NCBI GenBank assembly: GCA_905215385.1
Contig: CAJMPY010000036.1
Span: forward strand, 1-15,712
Reading direction: 5' to 3'
From: an uncultured bacterium
GTDB lineage: Bacteria > Actinomycetota > Coriobacteriia > Coriobacteriales > Coriobacteriaceae
DNA: 15,712 nucleotides
Shown here: positions 1 through 6,708 of the stretch, one piece after another
How the letters are laid out: every line of letters starts with the position of its first letter
How positions within the stretch are numbered: position 1 is the first letter of the stretch
Position numbers and translations under genes: made by a program
The notes under the pieces: model-generated
The model's input: only the letters and a program-made list of their open reading frames with translations
Told to the model about the DNA's origin: nothing
Database searches by the model: none

Positions 1-10
1 TGGTTTCTGA

Positions 11-33
11 TGCGGCGCGCTGCGCGCCCCGCA
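11..33. other. GC-rich palindrome at window edge
   Basis: Near-perfect GC palindrome: GGCGCGC and GCGCGCC (14-20 and 22-28) flank a single T, and TGCGG/CCGCA form an outer layer. There is no T-tract on either side. It lies beyond the last terminator of the tRNA cluster and no gene is visible around it. It could belong to a neighbouring gene outside the window. Confidence 0.35.
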
Positions 34-51
34 CAGGCTAAAGCCTTTAAC

Positions 52-78
52 AAAAAACGCGGTTCGTTAGAACCGCGT
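52..78 (-). terminator. Intrinsic terminator after tRNA-Gly remnant
   Basis: Read on the minus strand, a 9-bp stem (arms 57-65 and 70-78) with a 4-nt loop is followed by a run of T (52-57). It sits about 10 bp beyond the CCA end of the tRNA-Gly remnant, as the other tRNAs here have their own terminators. Confidence 0.8.
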
Positions 79-86
79 AAGATAGT

Positions 87-110
87 TGGAGCGGACAACG
101 GGGCGTCCGC
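87..110 (-). pseudogene. tRNA-Gly remnant (acceptor stem only)
   Basis: On the minus strand this reads GCGGAC, then GCCCCGTT, then GTCCGC, then TCCA. The 19 bp at 86-104 are identical to 273-291, the 3' end of the intact tRNA-Gly, including discriminator and CCA. Just upstream (105-110) is a copy of the tRNA's first six bases, so the D, anticodon and most of the T arm are missing. What remains would fold as a 6-bp acceptor microhelix with a UCCA tail. It is either a tRNA gene with an internal deletion or a 3'-end duplication of the kind left by integration at tRNA genes. The GCGGAC block could be chance, because GCGGA recurs nearby. Confidence 0.5.
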
Positions 111-221
111 GTATCCGCTTCGCGGATCCGCACCGGCTTCGGCCGCCTGCCGGCGACCTCGCCAGCTCGCTACAAACGCTCCGCGTTTGCTTAACGCTCG
201 CTCCCTCTCGGGTTCGAGCCC
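109..221. repeat. String of short GC-rich hairpins
   Basis: No plausible gene. Perfect or near-perfect hairpins follow one another: 109-118/122-131 (9 of 10 paired, TTC loop), 133-137/149-153 (GCCGG arms), 152-156/159-163 (2-nt loop) and 173-179/183-189 (7 bp, TCC loop); 210-221 is a 12-base near-palindrome. It lies between the terminator of tRNA-Gly 1 and the tRNA-Gly remnant, so it would be transcribed only by read-through. It may be a dispersed repeat that tends to sit beside tRNA genes; that cannot be tested from one window. Confidence 0.4.
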
Positions 222-235
222 AAGCGATGGGTACG

Positions 236-265
236 AAAAAGCCCGGCTACCGTAGTAGTCGGGCT
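236..265 (-). terminator. Intrinsic terminator after tRNA-Gly 1
   Basis: Minus-strand stem of 11 positions with one mismatch (arms 255-265 and 240-250), loop 251-254, followed by five T. It begins 9 bp beyond the CCA end of tRNA-Gly 1. Confidence 0.8.
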
Positions 266-273
266 GCTGCGTT

Positions 274-349
274 TGGAGCGGACAACGGGGCTCGAACCCG
301 CGACCCCAACCTTGGCAAGGTTGTGCTCTACCAACTGAGCCATGTCCGC
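274..349 (-). tRNA. tRNA-Gly (anticodon GCC), copy 1
   Basis: A 76-nt minus-strand cloverleaf with encoded CCA. The 7-bp acceptor stem pairs GCGGACA (from 349) with TGTCCGC, the discriminator is U (277), and the T-loop is TTCGAGC. The anticodon GCC lies at 316-314 in a CTTGCCAAG context, so it reads GGC and GGU glycine codons. The sequence is identical to the second copy at 500-575. The 5' end is only 6 nt past the T-tract of the preceding hairpin, leaving no room for an independent promoter. Confidence 0.97.
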
Positions 350-355
350 ATATGT

Positions 356-382
356 AAAACAAAACGGGCGCCGGAGCGCCCG
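356..382 (-). terminator. Terminator-like hairpin between tRNA-Cys and tRNA-Gly 1
   Basis: Minus-strand perfect 7-bp GC stem (arms 376-382 and 365-371) with a TCCG tetraloop, then TTTTGTTTT. It lies between two tRNAs of one apparent transcript, so it must be leaky, or act in 3'-end formation and processing. Confidence 0.75.
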
Positions 383-391
383 GATGTTGCC

Positions 392-465
392 TGGAGGCGA
401 AGCCCGGATTCGAACCGGGGGTAAAGGCTTTGCAGGCCTCTGCCTTACCACTTGGCCACTTCGCC
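392..465 (-). tRNA. tRNA-Cys (anticodon GCA)
   Basis: A 74-nt minus-strand tRNA with encoded CCA. Acceptor GGCGAAG pairs with CTTCGCC, the discriminator is U (395), the T-loop is TTCGAAT, and the anticodon GCA lies at 433-431 inside CCTGCAAAG. U73 and GCA are the standard identity elements for CysRS. Its 5' base abuts the T-tract of the upstream hairpin (466-490), so expression must come from the promoter ahead of tRNA-Gly 2 or from within that tRNA. Confidence 0.97.
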
Positions 466-490
466 GAAAAAGGACCGCCTAAACGGTCCG
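466..490 (-). terminator. Terminator-like hairpin between tRNA-Gly 2 and tRNA-Cys
   Basis: Minus-strand stem GGACCG/CGGTCC (489-484 and 477-472), loop 483-478, then five T (471-467). The T-run ends one base before the tRNA-Cys 5' end. Confidence 0.75.
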
Positions 491-499
491 GAAATGCAA

Positions 500-575
500 T
501 GGAGCGGACAACGGGGCTCGAACCCGCGACCCCAACCTTGGCAAGGTTGTGCTCTACCAACTGAGCCATGTCCGC
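500..575 (-). tRNA. tRNA-Gly (anticodon GCC), copy 2
   Basis: Identical in sequence to the copy at 274-349, with encoded CCA and U discriminator (503). It is the first tRNA of the cluster, with a good promoter just upstream (-10 at 593-588), giving a primary transcript whose 5' leader is only a few bases long. Two identical GCC copies close together suggest gene dosage for a heavily used tRNA; GGC is frequent in the proteins here. Confidence 0.97.
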
Positions 576-587
576 TTGCGGGTTATT

Positions 588-636
588 AATTTACGCGAGT
601 TGTCCAAAAGACGCAAGTACTTTTTTCAAAAAACTT
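588..636 (-). promoter_or_regulatory. Promoter of the tRNA-Gly-Cys-Gly cluster with A-tract UP element
   Basis: Minus strand: -35 TTGCGT (616-611), 17-bp spacer, -10 TAAATT (593-588), start expected near 581, about 6 nt before the tRNA. Immediately upstream of the -35 is a symmetric T6-C-A6 tract (621-633 on the plus strand). The 25-bp block 612-636 matches 4083-4107 ahead of tRNA-Leu at 21 of 25 positions, in the same place relative to -35. This fits a sigma-70-type promoter with an UP element. Confidence 0.65.
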
Positions 637-680
637 GTCTGCCGCATGTTCTTAGTAGCTAAACGCGCTAAAGCGATTGG

Positions 681-1427
681 CTAGGCACACGATTCCAGCG
701 CTCCGCTAAACAGCTTCACCATCTGCACGCGCGTGCCGGCGCCGTCCGTACGATGAGCAACCTCCACGTTATCGACGAGCATACGCATAAGCTTGATACC
801 ACGGCCGCGTTCCTCAGATGCAACCGGCTCGCTCGTTTCATCGATAGAATAGCCGGCACCTCGATCAAGCACCTCAACCACAACGCGATCGCCATAGGCC
901 TGAACCGTCAGGACGCACCCGATACCGCCCGCATGGTCATAGGCATTACCCAGCGCCTCCCCCGACGCCAATGCGACATCGTAGCGCTCGTCACGGCGCA
1001 ACGGAAGCGATTCAAGGAGTTCGGCGATGCGATGTCGGTAGTATGGAAGATTCTCGATACCCTGACGGACCTCGACGCTCTTACTCCAGCGAGGCAGCTC
1101 CCCCACCGGAATGGCGGGAATAGGCTCCCGTGTCGGCCCCGCGACATGAAGAATATCGACAAGACGAGCAATCTCCAAAAAGCGAACAACTTCACCCGAT
1201 GCATTGACGAGCGAGAGCAGGCCTTCTCGCCTCATGAGCTCACGAGCGCGCGTAAGCAGGAATGCCAAGCCCGTCGAATCGATAAAGCTAACAGCCTGAC
1301 AGTTGATGACGACACGACGCACGCCGCGGCCAATCAAAGCATCCAACCGCCGACGCAGCGCAGGCACCGTGGCGATGTCGATATCGCCTGGTGGCGTCAA
1401 AACCGCTATGTCATTCCACTCATTCAT
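681..1427 (-). CDS. STAS anti-sigma antagonist fused to RsbW-like serine kinase domain
   Basis: A 248-residue protein joining two usually separate halves of a partner switch. Residues ~5-98 form a STAS domain (SpoIIAA/RsbV type) with the phosphoacceptor motif DSTGL, Ser51. Residues ~118-242 form a GHKL ATPase like RsbW/SpoIIAB: N-box E157-x3-N161, D188-x-G-x-G192 ATP lid start, and GRGI (208-211). In known systems the kinase binds a target such as a sigma factor and phosphorylates the STAS serine; a PP2C phosphatase reverses this. That phosphatase is encoded 78 bp upstream on the same strand. I chose the ATG at 1427, where the STAS homology begins; a TTG six codons earlier (1445) is possible. 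Neither has a strong ribosome-binding site. No sigma factor gene is adjacent, so the target is unknown. Confidence 0.87.
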   Translation of the reverse strand: MNEWNDIAVLTPPGDIDIATVPALRRRLDALIGRGVRRVVINCQAVSFIDSTGLAFLLTRARELMRREGLLSLVNASGEVVRFLEIARLVDILHVAGPTREPIPAIPVGELPRWSKSVEVRQGIENLPYYRHRIAELLESLPLRRDERYDVALASGEALGNAYDHAGGIGCVLTVQAYGDRVVVEVLDRGAGYSIDETSEPVASEERGRGIKLMRMLVDNVEVAHRTDGAGTRVQMVKLFSGALESCA

Positions 1428-1505
1428 ACGACTATGGTTCCCCAAAAAAGCCCACTCGATGCATTCGTTTCCCCAACCGTACGGATTCAGCCCGCCCAGC
1501 GTCGT

Positions 1506-3851
1506 CTATGAACGACCCCGTAAAAACTCAAGGGACACCAATGCAATGTCATCGTCCAGCGCCGATTCGGTAAATCGGTCGAGCTCGCCCAAGACCTTGC
1601 CGCAGATTCCCGATACGCCCTCACCCGAGACAGAGAGCAGAAGGTCACGAAGGCGCTGCTCGCCAAAAAAAGCACCCGAGCGGTCACGTGCTTCGATTGT
1701 TCCGTCGGTGTACATAAATAGCATGTCACCAGGAGCGAACGTAAACACGCCTGTCTCGTACACCATGCTCTCAAAGGCACCGATTACCCCCGATTGGCAT
1801 CCAAGCAGCTCGACCTCTCCCCCACGAGCCTCGCCGCCACCCAGCGGCATCGACTCTGGCCTGATGACCATGGTCGGAGGATGGCCCGCCGAACAATACG
1901 TTGCGCGTCCGGCTTTAAGGTCAATCTTGGCGATAAAGGCCGTCACGAACGTCTCGACCCTCGAAAAGCCCATAAGCATGCTGTTAAGGGAGCGTGCCAT
2001 GCGGGCCGGTCCAGCGCCCTCCCAGGCATATGCCGTCAGGGCCGTCTTGACGAGTGCGGACATCGATGCAGCCTCAATGCCTTTGCCAGACACATCGCCC
2101 AGAATCATGACGGCGCAATCGTCGGGAAGACGGATGAGCGTATAGAAATCGCCGCCGACCAACGCCGAGTTCGTGGCCGACAGGTACACCGAATCGGCGG
2201 CGATTCCCGGAACATCCCCCAGTGAATTTCTCATGCCAATCTGGAGGGTCTGAGCGATATGGCGCTCCTCACGCTTTTGAGATTCGCCTTCATAGATCAG
2301 TTCAAAGTCATGGGCCAAGTGCACCAAGTAGTCATATTCAAGGTCATCAATCGGCTCTTGGCTGCCATCACGAAGCAGCAGCGCACGCGTCGTCGGCCCC
2401 TTCGCAACAGAAGCAGGAACGATTGCGTCGTTACTGTGCTTGCCATCGCCCTCAGGGCGTGGGCGCCCCGCCTCGATGCCGGCGTCGACGTAGAGACCCT
2501 GGCAAGGCAGGCCATGCGCTCTAAGCCAGCCTCCCATAGGCATCGATTCGTCAACGCGAGTTATACGGACGTGTTTAAGGTCCTCGGCACTCGTGCCGCC
2601 CAAAACAGATGCCTCAAAGCCATCAGGGGCAGCCCCCAGACGTGCCGCTGGCGCCGTCGTGGAAAAGAAAAGCTTCTCGGGATCGTCCGGCAAAGCAACG
2701 CGACTGCCGCCTTCAAAATCTATGACGTAGGAATCCAGACTGGCGTCATACTCAACAGGGCAAAAATGGCAGTTGAGCATATTGCAGATCTCGGACGACA
2801 CCGCCTGGGTAGCCGCAGCGGAATCGTCTAGAAAGGTAAACAACTCATCACGCAGCACATTGAGGGAACGACCAAGCTCGGCCGTGCGACGGGAGCGAAG
2901 GCTCGATGCCATGCCGACCAGCTGGATAGACAGGTAATCGCAAATGACCTCAAGTACATTAACATCATAAGCGAGCGGTGCCTGGGGGCGTTTCCAACCA
3001 ACTTCCAGCACACCGAGGATCTGCGTACCGTAAAAAACGGGAAGACAGATTTCACTGCGGTACGGAGGCATATCCTGCATGCGCAACAGGTGCTTAGAAC
3101 GATTATCCAGGTCCATGAACATACCGGAGGCGGCCTTATCGCCCTCAAGGTCCTGTTGAATCGACAAGCGACAGGCACGCGACTCGCGAAGAACATACGT
3201 CGGAATGCCGGCGCCATACGGCAAAAACTCGGGCAGGTAGCTGTCGAGCAGCTCCTTGGAAACACCGCGAAGCTTAAAGCCGCCGCTCTCAGAAAAATAG
3301 ATAGCAGCACCCGAAGCATCGAGCGTTCCTACAAGCTGGTTCAAAACGGTATCAAGCAGGCTGGGTAACTCATCGGAGCCCACAGTGCTCATAATGACCG
3401 AGAGCGTGCCAGAGAGACGCTTGTTCGCCACTCTAAGCTCCGATAACGCACGCTTGAGTTGCCGGTCGTGAGAATACTGTTCCTCAATACTGTGAAGCGC
3501 CACCAGGACACGTGGCGCGCGGCGCCCAAAGATGTGTGGAGGCGTTACGGAGCCCGCACGAACCAAGACGGGAATGAAAGAGCCGTCACTCAGTTTGAGC
3601 ATCAGTTGGTTCTCTGAGCCATCAGTTTCAAATGGCAGACGATGTTCCGTCGCACGCTCAAAAGCGGACGAGTACAGGACGTCTTTAACATCTCCACCGA
3701 TGACGTCGGCGCGTTCCTCGCACATCAAACCAAGTAAGCGATTATTCACATGCAGAATGGTTCCGTCGAGCTCGCAGATGATGACAGCATCGCTCGTGAT
3801 CTCGACTAGTTGGGCAACGTCTGCCCACTCGTTGCGTTCAAGCGTTTCCAT
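1506..3851 (-). CDS. PAS-GAF-PP2C (RsbU/SpoIIE-type) serine phosphatase
   Basis: A 781-residue cytosolic sensor phosphatase, expected to dephosphorylate a STAS protein, most likely the one encoded next. Order: PAS-like sensor (~10-120), short coiled segment (~125-150), GAF (~160-320), a second weak GAF-like region (~330-520) with a cysteine cluster at C356, C361 and C364, a helical linker with an ERHIAQTLQ motif (~529-537), and the PP2C domain (~550-778). Catalytic metal ligands are present: D568 in GGDFY, D586 in GDVSGKG, D716 in YTDG, and the DDD at 766-768, so it should be active. There are no membrane segments or signal peptide. I prefer the ATG at 3851, which has GGTGGGG upstream; a GTG four codons earlier also fits. 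It starts about 27 bp after the tRNA-Leu terminator, so read-through or an overlapping promoter must drive it. The ligand is unknown. Confidence 0.9.
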   Translation of the reverse strand: METLERNEWADVAQLVEITSDAVIICELDGTILHVNNRLLGLMCEERADVIGGDVKDVLYSSAFERATEHRLPFETDGSENQLMLKLSDGSFIPVLVRAGSVTPPHIFGRRAPRVLVALHSIEEQYSHDRQLKRALSELRVANKRLSGTLSVIMSTVGSDELPSLLDTVLNQLVGTLDASGAAIYFSESGGFKLRGVSKELLDSYLPEFLPYGAGIPTYVLRESRACRLSIQQDLEGDKAASGMFMDLDNRSKHLLRMQDMPPYRSEICLPVFYGTQILGVLEVGWKRPQAPLAYDVNVLEVICDYLSIQLVGMASSLRSRRTAELGRSLNVLRDELFTFLDDSAAATQAVSSEICNMLNCHFCPVEYDASLDSYVIDFEGGSRVALPDDPEKLFFSTTAPAARLGAAPDGFEASVLGGTSAEDLKHVRITRVDESMPMGGWLRAHGLPCQGLYVDAGIEAGRPRPEGDGKHSNDAIVPASVAKGPTTRALLLRDGSQEPIDDLEYDYLVHLAHDFELIYEGESQKREERHIAQTLQIGMRNSLGDVPGIAADSVYLSATNSALVGGDFYTLIRLPDDCAVMILGDVSGKGIEAASMSALVKTALTAYAWEGAGPARMARSLNSMLMGFSRVETFVTAFIAKIDLKAGRATYCSAGHPPTMVIRPESMPLGGGEARGGEVELLGCQSGVIGAFESMVYETGVFTFAPGDMLFMYTDGTIEARDRSGAFFGEQRLRDLLLSVSGEGVSGICGKVLGELDRFTESALDDDIALVSLEFLRGRS

Positions 3852-3877
3852 CGTGGACCCCACCGTCTATCGGTAAC

Positions 3878-3899
3878 AAAAAAGCCTCCGAAGAGGCTT
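3878..3899 (-). terminator. Intrinsic terminator of tRNA-Leu
   Basis: Minus-strand perfect 7-bp stem AAGCCTC/GAGGCTT with a stable TTCG loop, followed by T (3883-3878). It stands between tRNA-Leu and the phosphatase gene and is the only terminator available for the tRNA. Confidence 0.9.
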
Positions 3900-3910
3900 C
3901 TCAAATGCGA

Positions 3911-4000
3911 TGGTGTCGGAGGCGGGACTTGAACCCGCATGACCAAAAAGCGGTCACTAGCACCTCAAGCTAGCGCGTCTGCCAATTCCGCCACTCCGAC
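3911..4000 (-). tRNA. tRNA-Leu (anticodon GAG)
   Basis: A class II tRNA with a long variable arm; 90 nt including the encoded CCA. Acceptor GTCGGAG (from 4000) pairs with CTCCGAC, the discriminator is A (3914), and the T-loop is TTCAAGT. The anticodon GAG lies at 3966-3964 inside CTTGAGG, reading CUC and CUU. A73 is the expected leucine identity base. It is preceded by a promoter near 4058-4107 and followed by a strong terminator. Confidence 0.96.
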
Positions 4001-4057
4001 ATGCTATATTGTTGATTCGCGGTTCGTTTTGTTGGACCCGCGCGTTCAACGAGGAAG

Positions 4058-4107
4058 ATAATAACCTATGATTCGAGAACTGTGCAAGCACTTTTTTGAA
4101 AAAAGTT
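4058..4107 (-). promoter_or_regulatory. tRNA-Leu promoter with A-tract UP element
   Basis: Minus strand: -35 TTGCAC (4087-4082), 18-bp spacer, -10 TATTAT (4063-4058), start near 4051. The T6-G-A6 tract just upstream of -35 matches the tRNA-Gly cluster promoter (21 of 25 positions over 4083-4107). The predicted leader before the tRNA is about 50 nt and holds an 8-position stem with one mismatch (4018-4025/4035-4042). Confidence 0.65.
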
Positions 4108-4144
4108 TACGAATTTGTAAATGCGCAGGTAGATCTGTATATCC

Positions 4145-4269
4145 GGTTCGGAATGGGGGCAGCTTCCCAGCGCGTCCTCGGGCATGCGGTACATTTTGAT
4201 CCGCGCTTCGCGCTACAAAATGTACCGCCCCCTGCGGAATGCGCTGGGAAGCTGCCCCCATTCCGAACC
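4145..4269 (+). repeat. Nested inverted-repeat element E1
   Basis: A 125-bp foldback. The outer arms 4145-4173 and 4241-4269 are perfect 29-bp reverse complements. Inside them are unpaired strands GTCCTCGGGCAT (4174-4185) and one ending TGCGGAAT (4233-4240), then perfect 13-bp inner arms (4186-4198, 4216-4228), then a GCGC-TTC-GCGC cap (4203-4213). The unpaired strands and the TTC cap recur in the reversed element at 4459-4562, while the arms do not. No credible ORF or terminator T-tract. The orientation given is that in which GTCCTCGG comes first. Function unknown; a mobile foldback repeat or a structured RNA are both possible. Confidence 0.85.
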
Positions 4270-4329
4270 TACGTTAACATGCTCCAGGCAAAGTTCCTAA
4301 ACATATTCTGGGGCTGATAAGAATTTAGT

Positions 4330-4383
4330 GGCTCGGCTTTGCCGAGCCCTTATATGGGAAGGCCGGAGCCAAAGCTCCGGCCT
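4330..4383. other. Two perfect GC-rich hairpins
   Basis: GGCTCGGC and GCCGAGCC (4330-4337, 4341-4348; 8 bp, TTT loop) are followed by a 10-bp hairpin (4360-4369, 4374-4383; CAAA loop). Neither has a clear T-tract on either strand. They lie between the two nested elements and downstream of the opp operon on the minus strand, so they may help form or protect mRNA 3' ends. The rest of 4270-4458 shows only AT-rich sequence. Confidence 0.5.
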
Positions 4384-4432
4384 CGCTCAATTTCCTATTA
4401 GATTAAGTGAGCGATCAAGGAATCGCACCCCT

Positions 4433-4453
4433 CCCTGCCGCGTTACCGCAGGG
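4433..4453. other. Short hairpin beside element E2
   Basis: CCCTGC and GCAGGG (4433-4438, 4448-4453) form a 6-bp stem with a 9-nt loop, five bases outside the outer arm of the nested element at 4459. A smaller 5-bp stem lies at 4411-4426. Role unknown. Confidence 0.35.
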
Positions 4454-4458
4454 TCCAC

Positions 4459-4562
4459 CCTGGTGTTACTTTTCAGAACATTCCGCAAGTAACCCCCGCC
4501 GCACGAAGTGCGCAGCGGGGGTTACTTGCATGTCCGAGGACGTTCTGAAAAGTAACACCAGG
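4459..4562 (-). repeat. Nested inverted-repeat element E2
   Basis: A 104-bp foldback with the same plan as 4145-4269 but reversed. Perfect 21-bp outer arms are at 4459-4479 and 4542-4562, and perfect 15-bp inner arms at 4485-4499 and 4515-4529. The cap is a 5-bp stem closed by TTC on the minus strand. On that strand the unpaired strands read GTCCTCGGACAT (4541-4530) and GGAAT (4484-4480); including neighbouring bases, the shared blocks are GTCCTCGGRCATGC (13 of 14) and TGCGGAAT (8 of 8). Arm sequences are unrelated to the other element. It starts 24 bp after the oppF stop codon, so it would sit in the 3' end of the opp transcript, but no T-tract follows. Confidence 0.85.
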
Positions 4563-4585
4563 CGGGCCCGGACGAGAACAACCGA

Positions 4586-5614
<1,029 letters not shown>

Positions 5615-6706
5615 TTACGCCTCGCCTCCCTTCTTGGAATCCTTGCGCGTGCGGGACGTCTCAGGGGCGTTCTTGAGGAACTCGGGGTCACCGGAATAAT
5701 GGCACGCAGAATAGTGGCCGGACTCGGTGACAACGCGCTCGGGGCGCTGCTTGCGGCACTTGTCCGTCGCATAGGGGCAGCGAGGAGAGAAGACGCAGCC
5801 CTCGGGCAGGTTCATGAGCGAAGGCGGGTTGCCGTGAATCGGCGTCAGCGGCTTCTTCTCATCGATGGCCTGCTCCGGGATGGAGCGAATAAGACCCCAG
5901 GTGTAGGGATGGCGACTCTCGTAGAAGATTTCCTCAGCAGTACCGAACTCGACGGGACGGCCGGCGTACATAACCATAATCTTATCGGCCATATCGGCGA
6001 CGACGCCCAGGTCATGGGTAATCATAATAATGGCGTTGCCGTTCTTCTCCTGCATCTCCTGCATGAGCTCGATAATCTGAGCCTGAATGGTAACATCCAG
6101 AGCCGTCGTGGGCTCGTCGGCAATCAGGATATCGGGATCGCAGGCAAGAGCCATAGCGATCATGACGCGCTGACGCATACCGCCGGAGAACTGGTGCGGA
6201 TACTCATTGACGCGCTTCTCGGGCTCGGGGATACCCACGAGGTCCAAAAGCTCGGTGGCGCGCTTGAGCGCCTCCTGCTTGGAGTAGCCACGGTGCAGAC
6301 GAAGGCCCTCGCCCACCTGCTTGCCGATCTTATAGACCGGGTTCAAGGAGGTCATAGGATCCTGGAAGATCATCGCGATATCGTTACCGCGAATGTGCTG
6401 CATCTCTTCCTCGGTCATCTCGAGGATAGAACGACCGCGATAGCGAACGTCGCCGCCCTCAATCTTTCCCGGAGGCATCGAGATAAGACCCATGATGGTC
6501 ATGGCGGTCACGGACTTACCGGAGCCGGACTCACCGACGACACCGAGGGTCTCGCCACGATCGAGCGTGTAGGAGACACCGTCGACAGCGCGAACAACGC
6601 CATCTTCGGTGTGGAAATACATCTTAAGGTCATCGACCTCGAGCAGATGCTGGCCCTCGGGAACCGGCTGGTCCTTCAGGTCCACATAGTTCTTGTTCTT
6701 CTTCAT
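5615..6706 (-). CDS. oppD: Oligopeptide ABC importer ATPase OppD
   Basis: A 363-residue ATPase partner of OppF. Walker A GESGSGKS (58-65), Q-loop Q115, signature FSGGMRQR (173-180), Walker B ILIADE (193-198) and switch His231 are intact. The C-terminal extension has the cysteine motif C304, C310, C317 and C335 with PRCPYA, as in OppD/DppD. The FSGGM signature and the more basic N-terminus separate it from its FSGGQ neighbour. There is a 2-bp gap from the oppC stop; AAGGA, 9 nt before the ATG, lies within oppC. The lysine/arginine-rich tail (353-359) is unremarkable. Confidence 0.95.
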   Translation of the reverse strand: MKKNKNYVDLKDQPVPEGQHLLEVDDLKMYFHTEDGVVRAVDGVSYTLDRGETLGVVGESGSGKSVTAMTIMGLISMPPGKIEGGDVRYRGRSILEMTEEEMQHIRGNDIAMIFQDPMTSLNPVYKIGKQVGEGLRLHRGYSKQEALKRATELLDLVGIPEPEKRVNEYPHQFSGGMRQRVMIAMALACDPDILIADEPTTALDVTIQAQIIELMQEMQEKNGNAIIMITHDLGVVADMADKIMVMYAGRPVEFGTAEEIFYESRHPYTWGLIRSIPEQAIDEKKPLTPIHGNPPSLMNLPEGCVFSPRCPYATDKCRKQRPERVVTESGHYSACHYSGDPEFLKNAPETSRTRKDSKKGGEA

Positions 6707-6708
6707 CC

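Noticed and set aside
86..424. Open frames across the tRNA cluster on both strands
   Set aside because: They are translations of tRNA genes and hairpins (the NGARTRDPNLGK pattern is the antisense of tRNA-Gly); no ribosome-binding site.
661..680. Possible terminator after the STAS-kinase gene
   Set aside because: Only a very short CGC/GCG stem with no T-run; not convincing.
4145..4562. CRISPR array, retron or IS interpretation of the inverted repeats
   Set aside because: No regularly spaced direct repeats, no cas, reverse transcriptase or transposase gene nearby; they are paired foldbacks.
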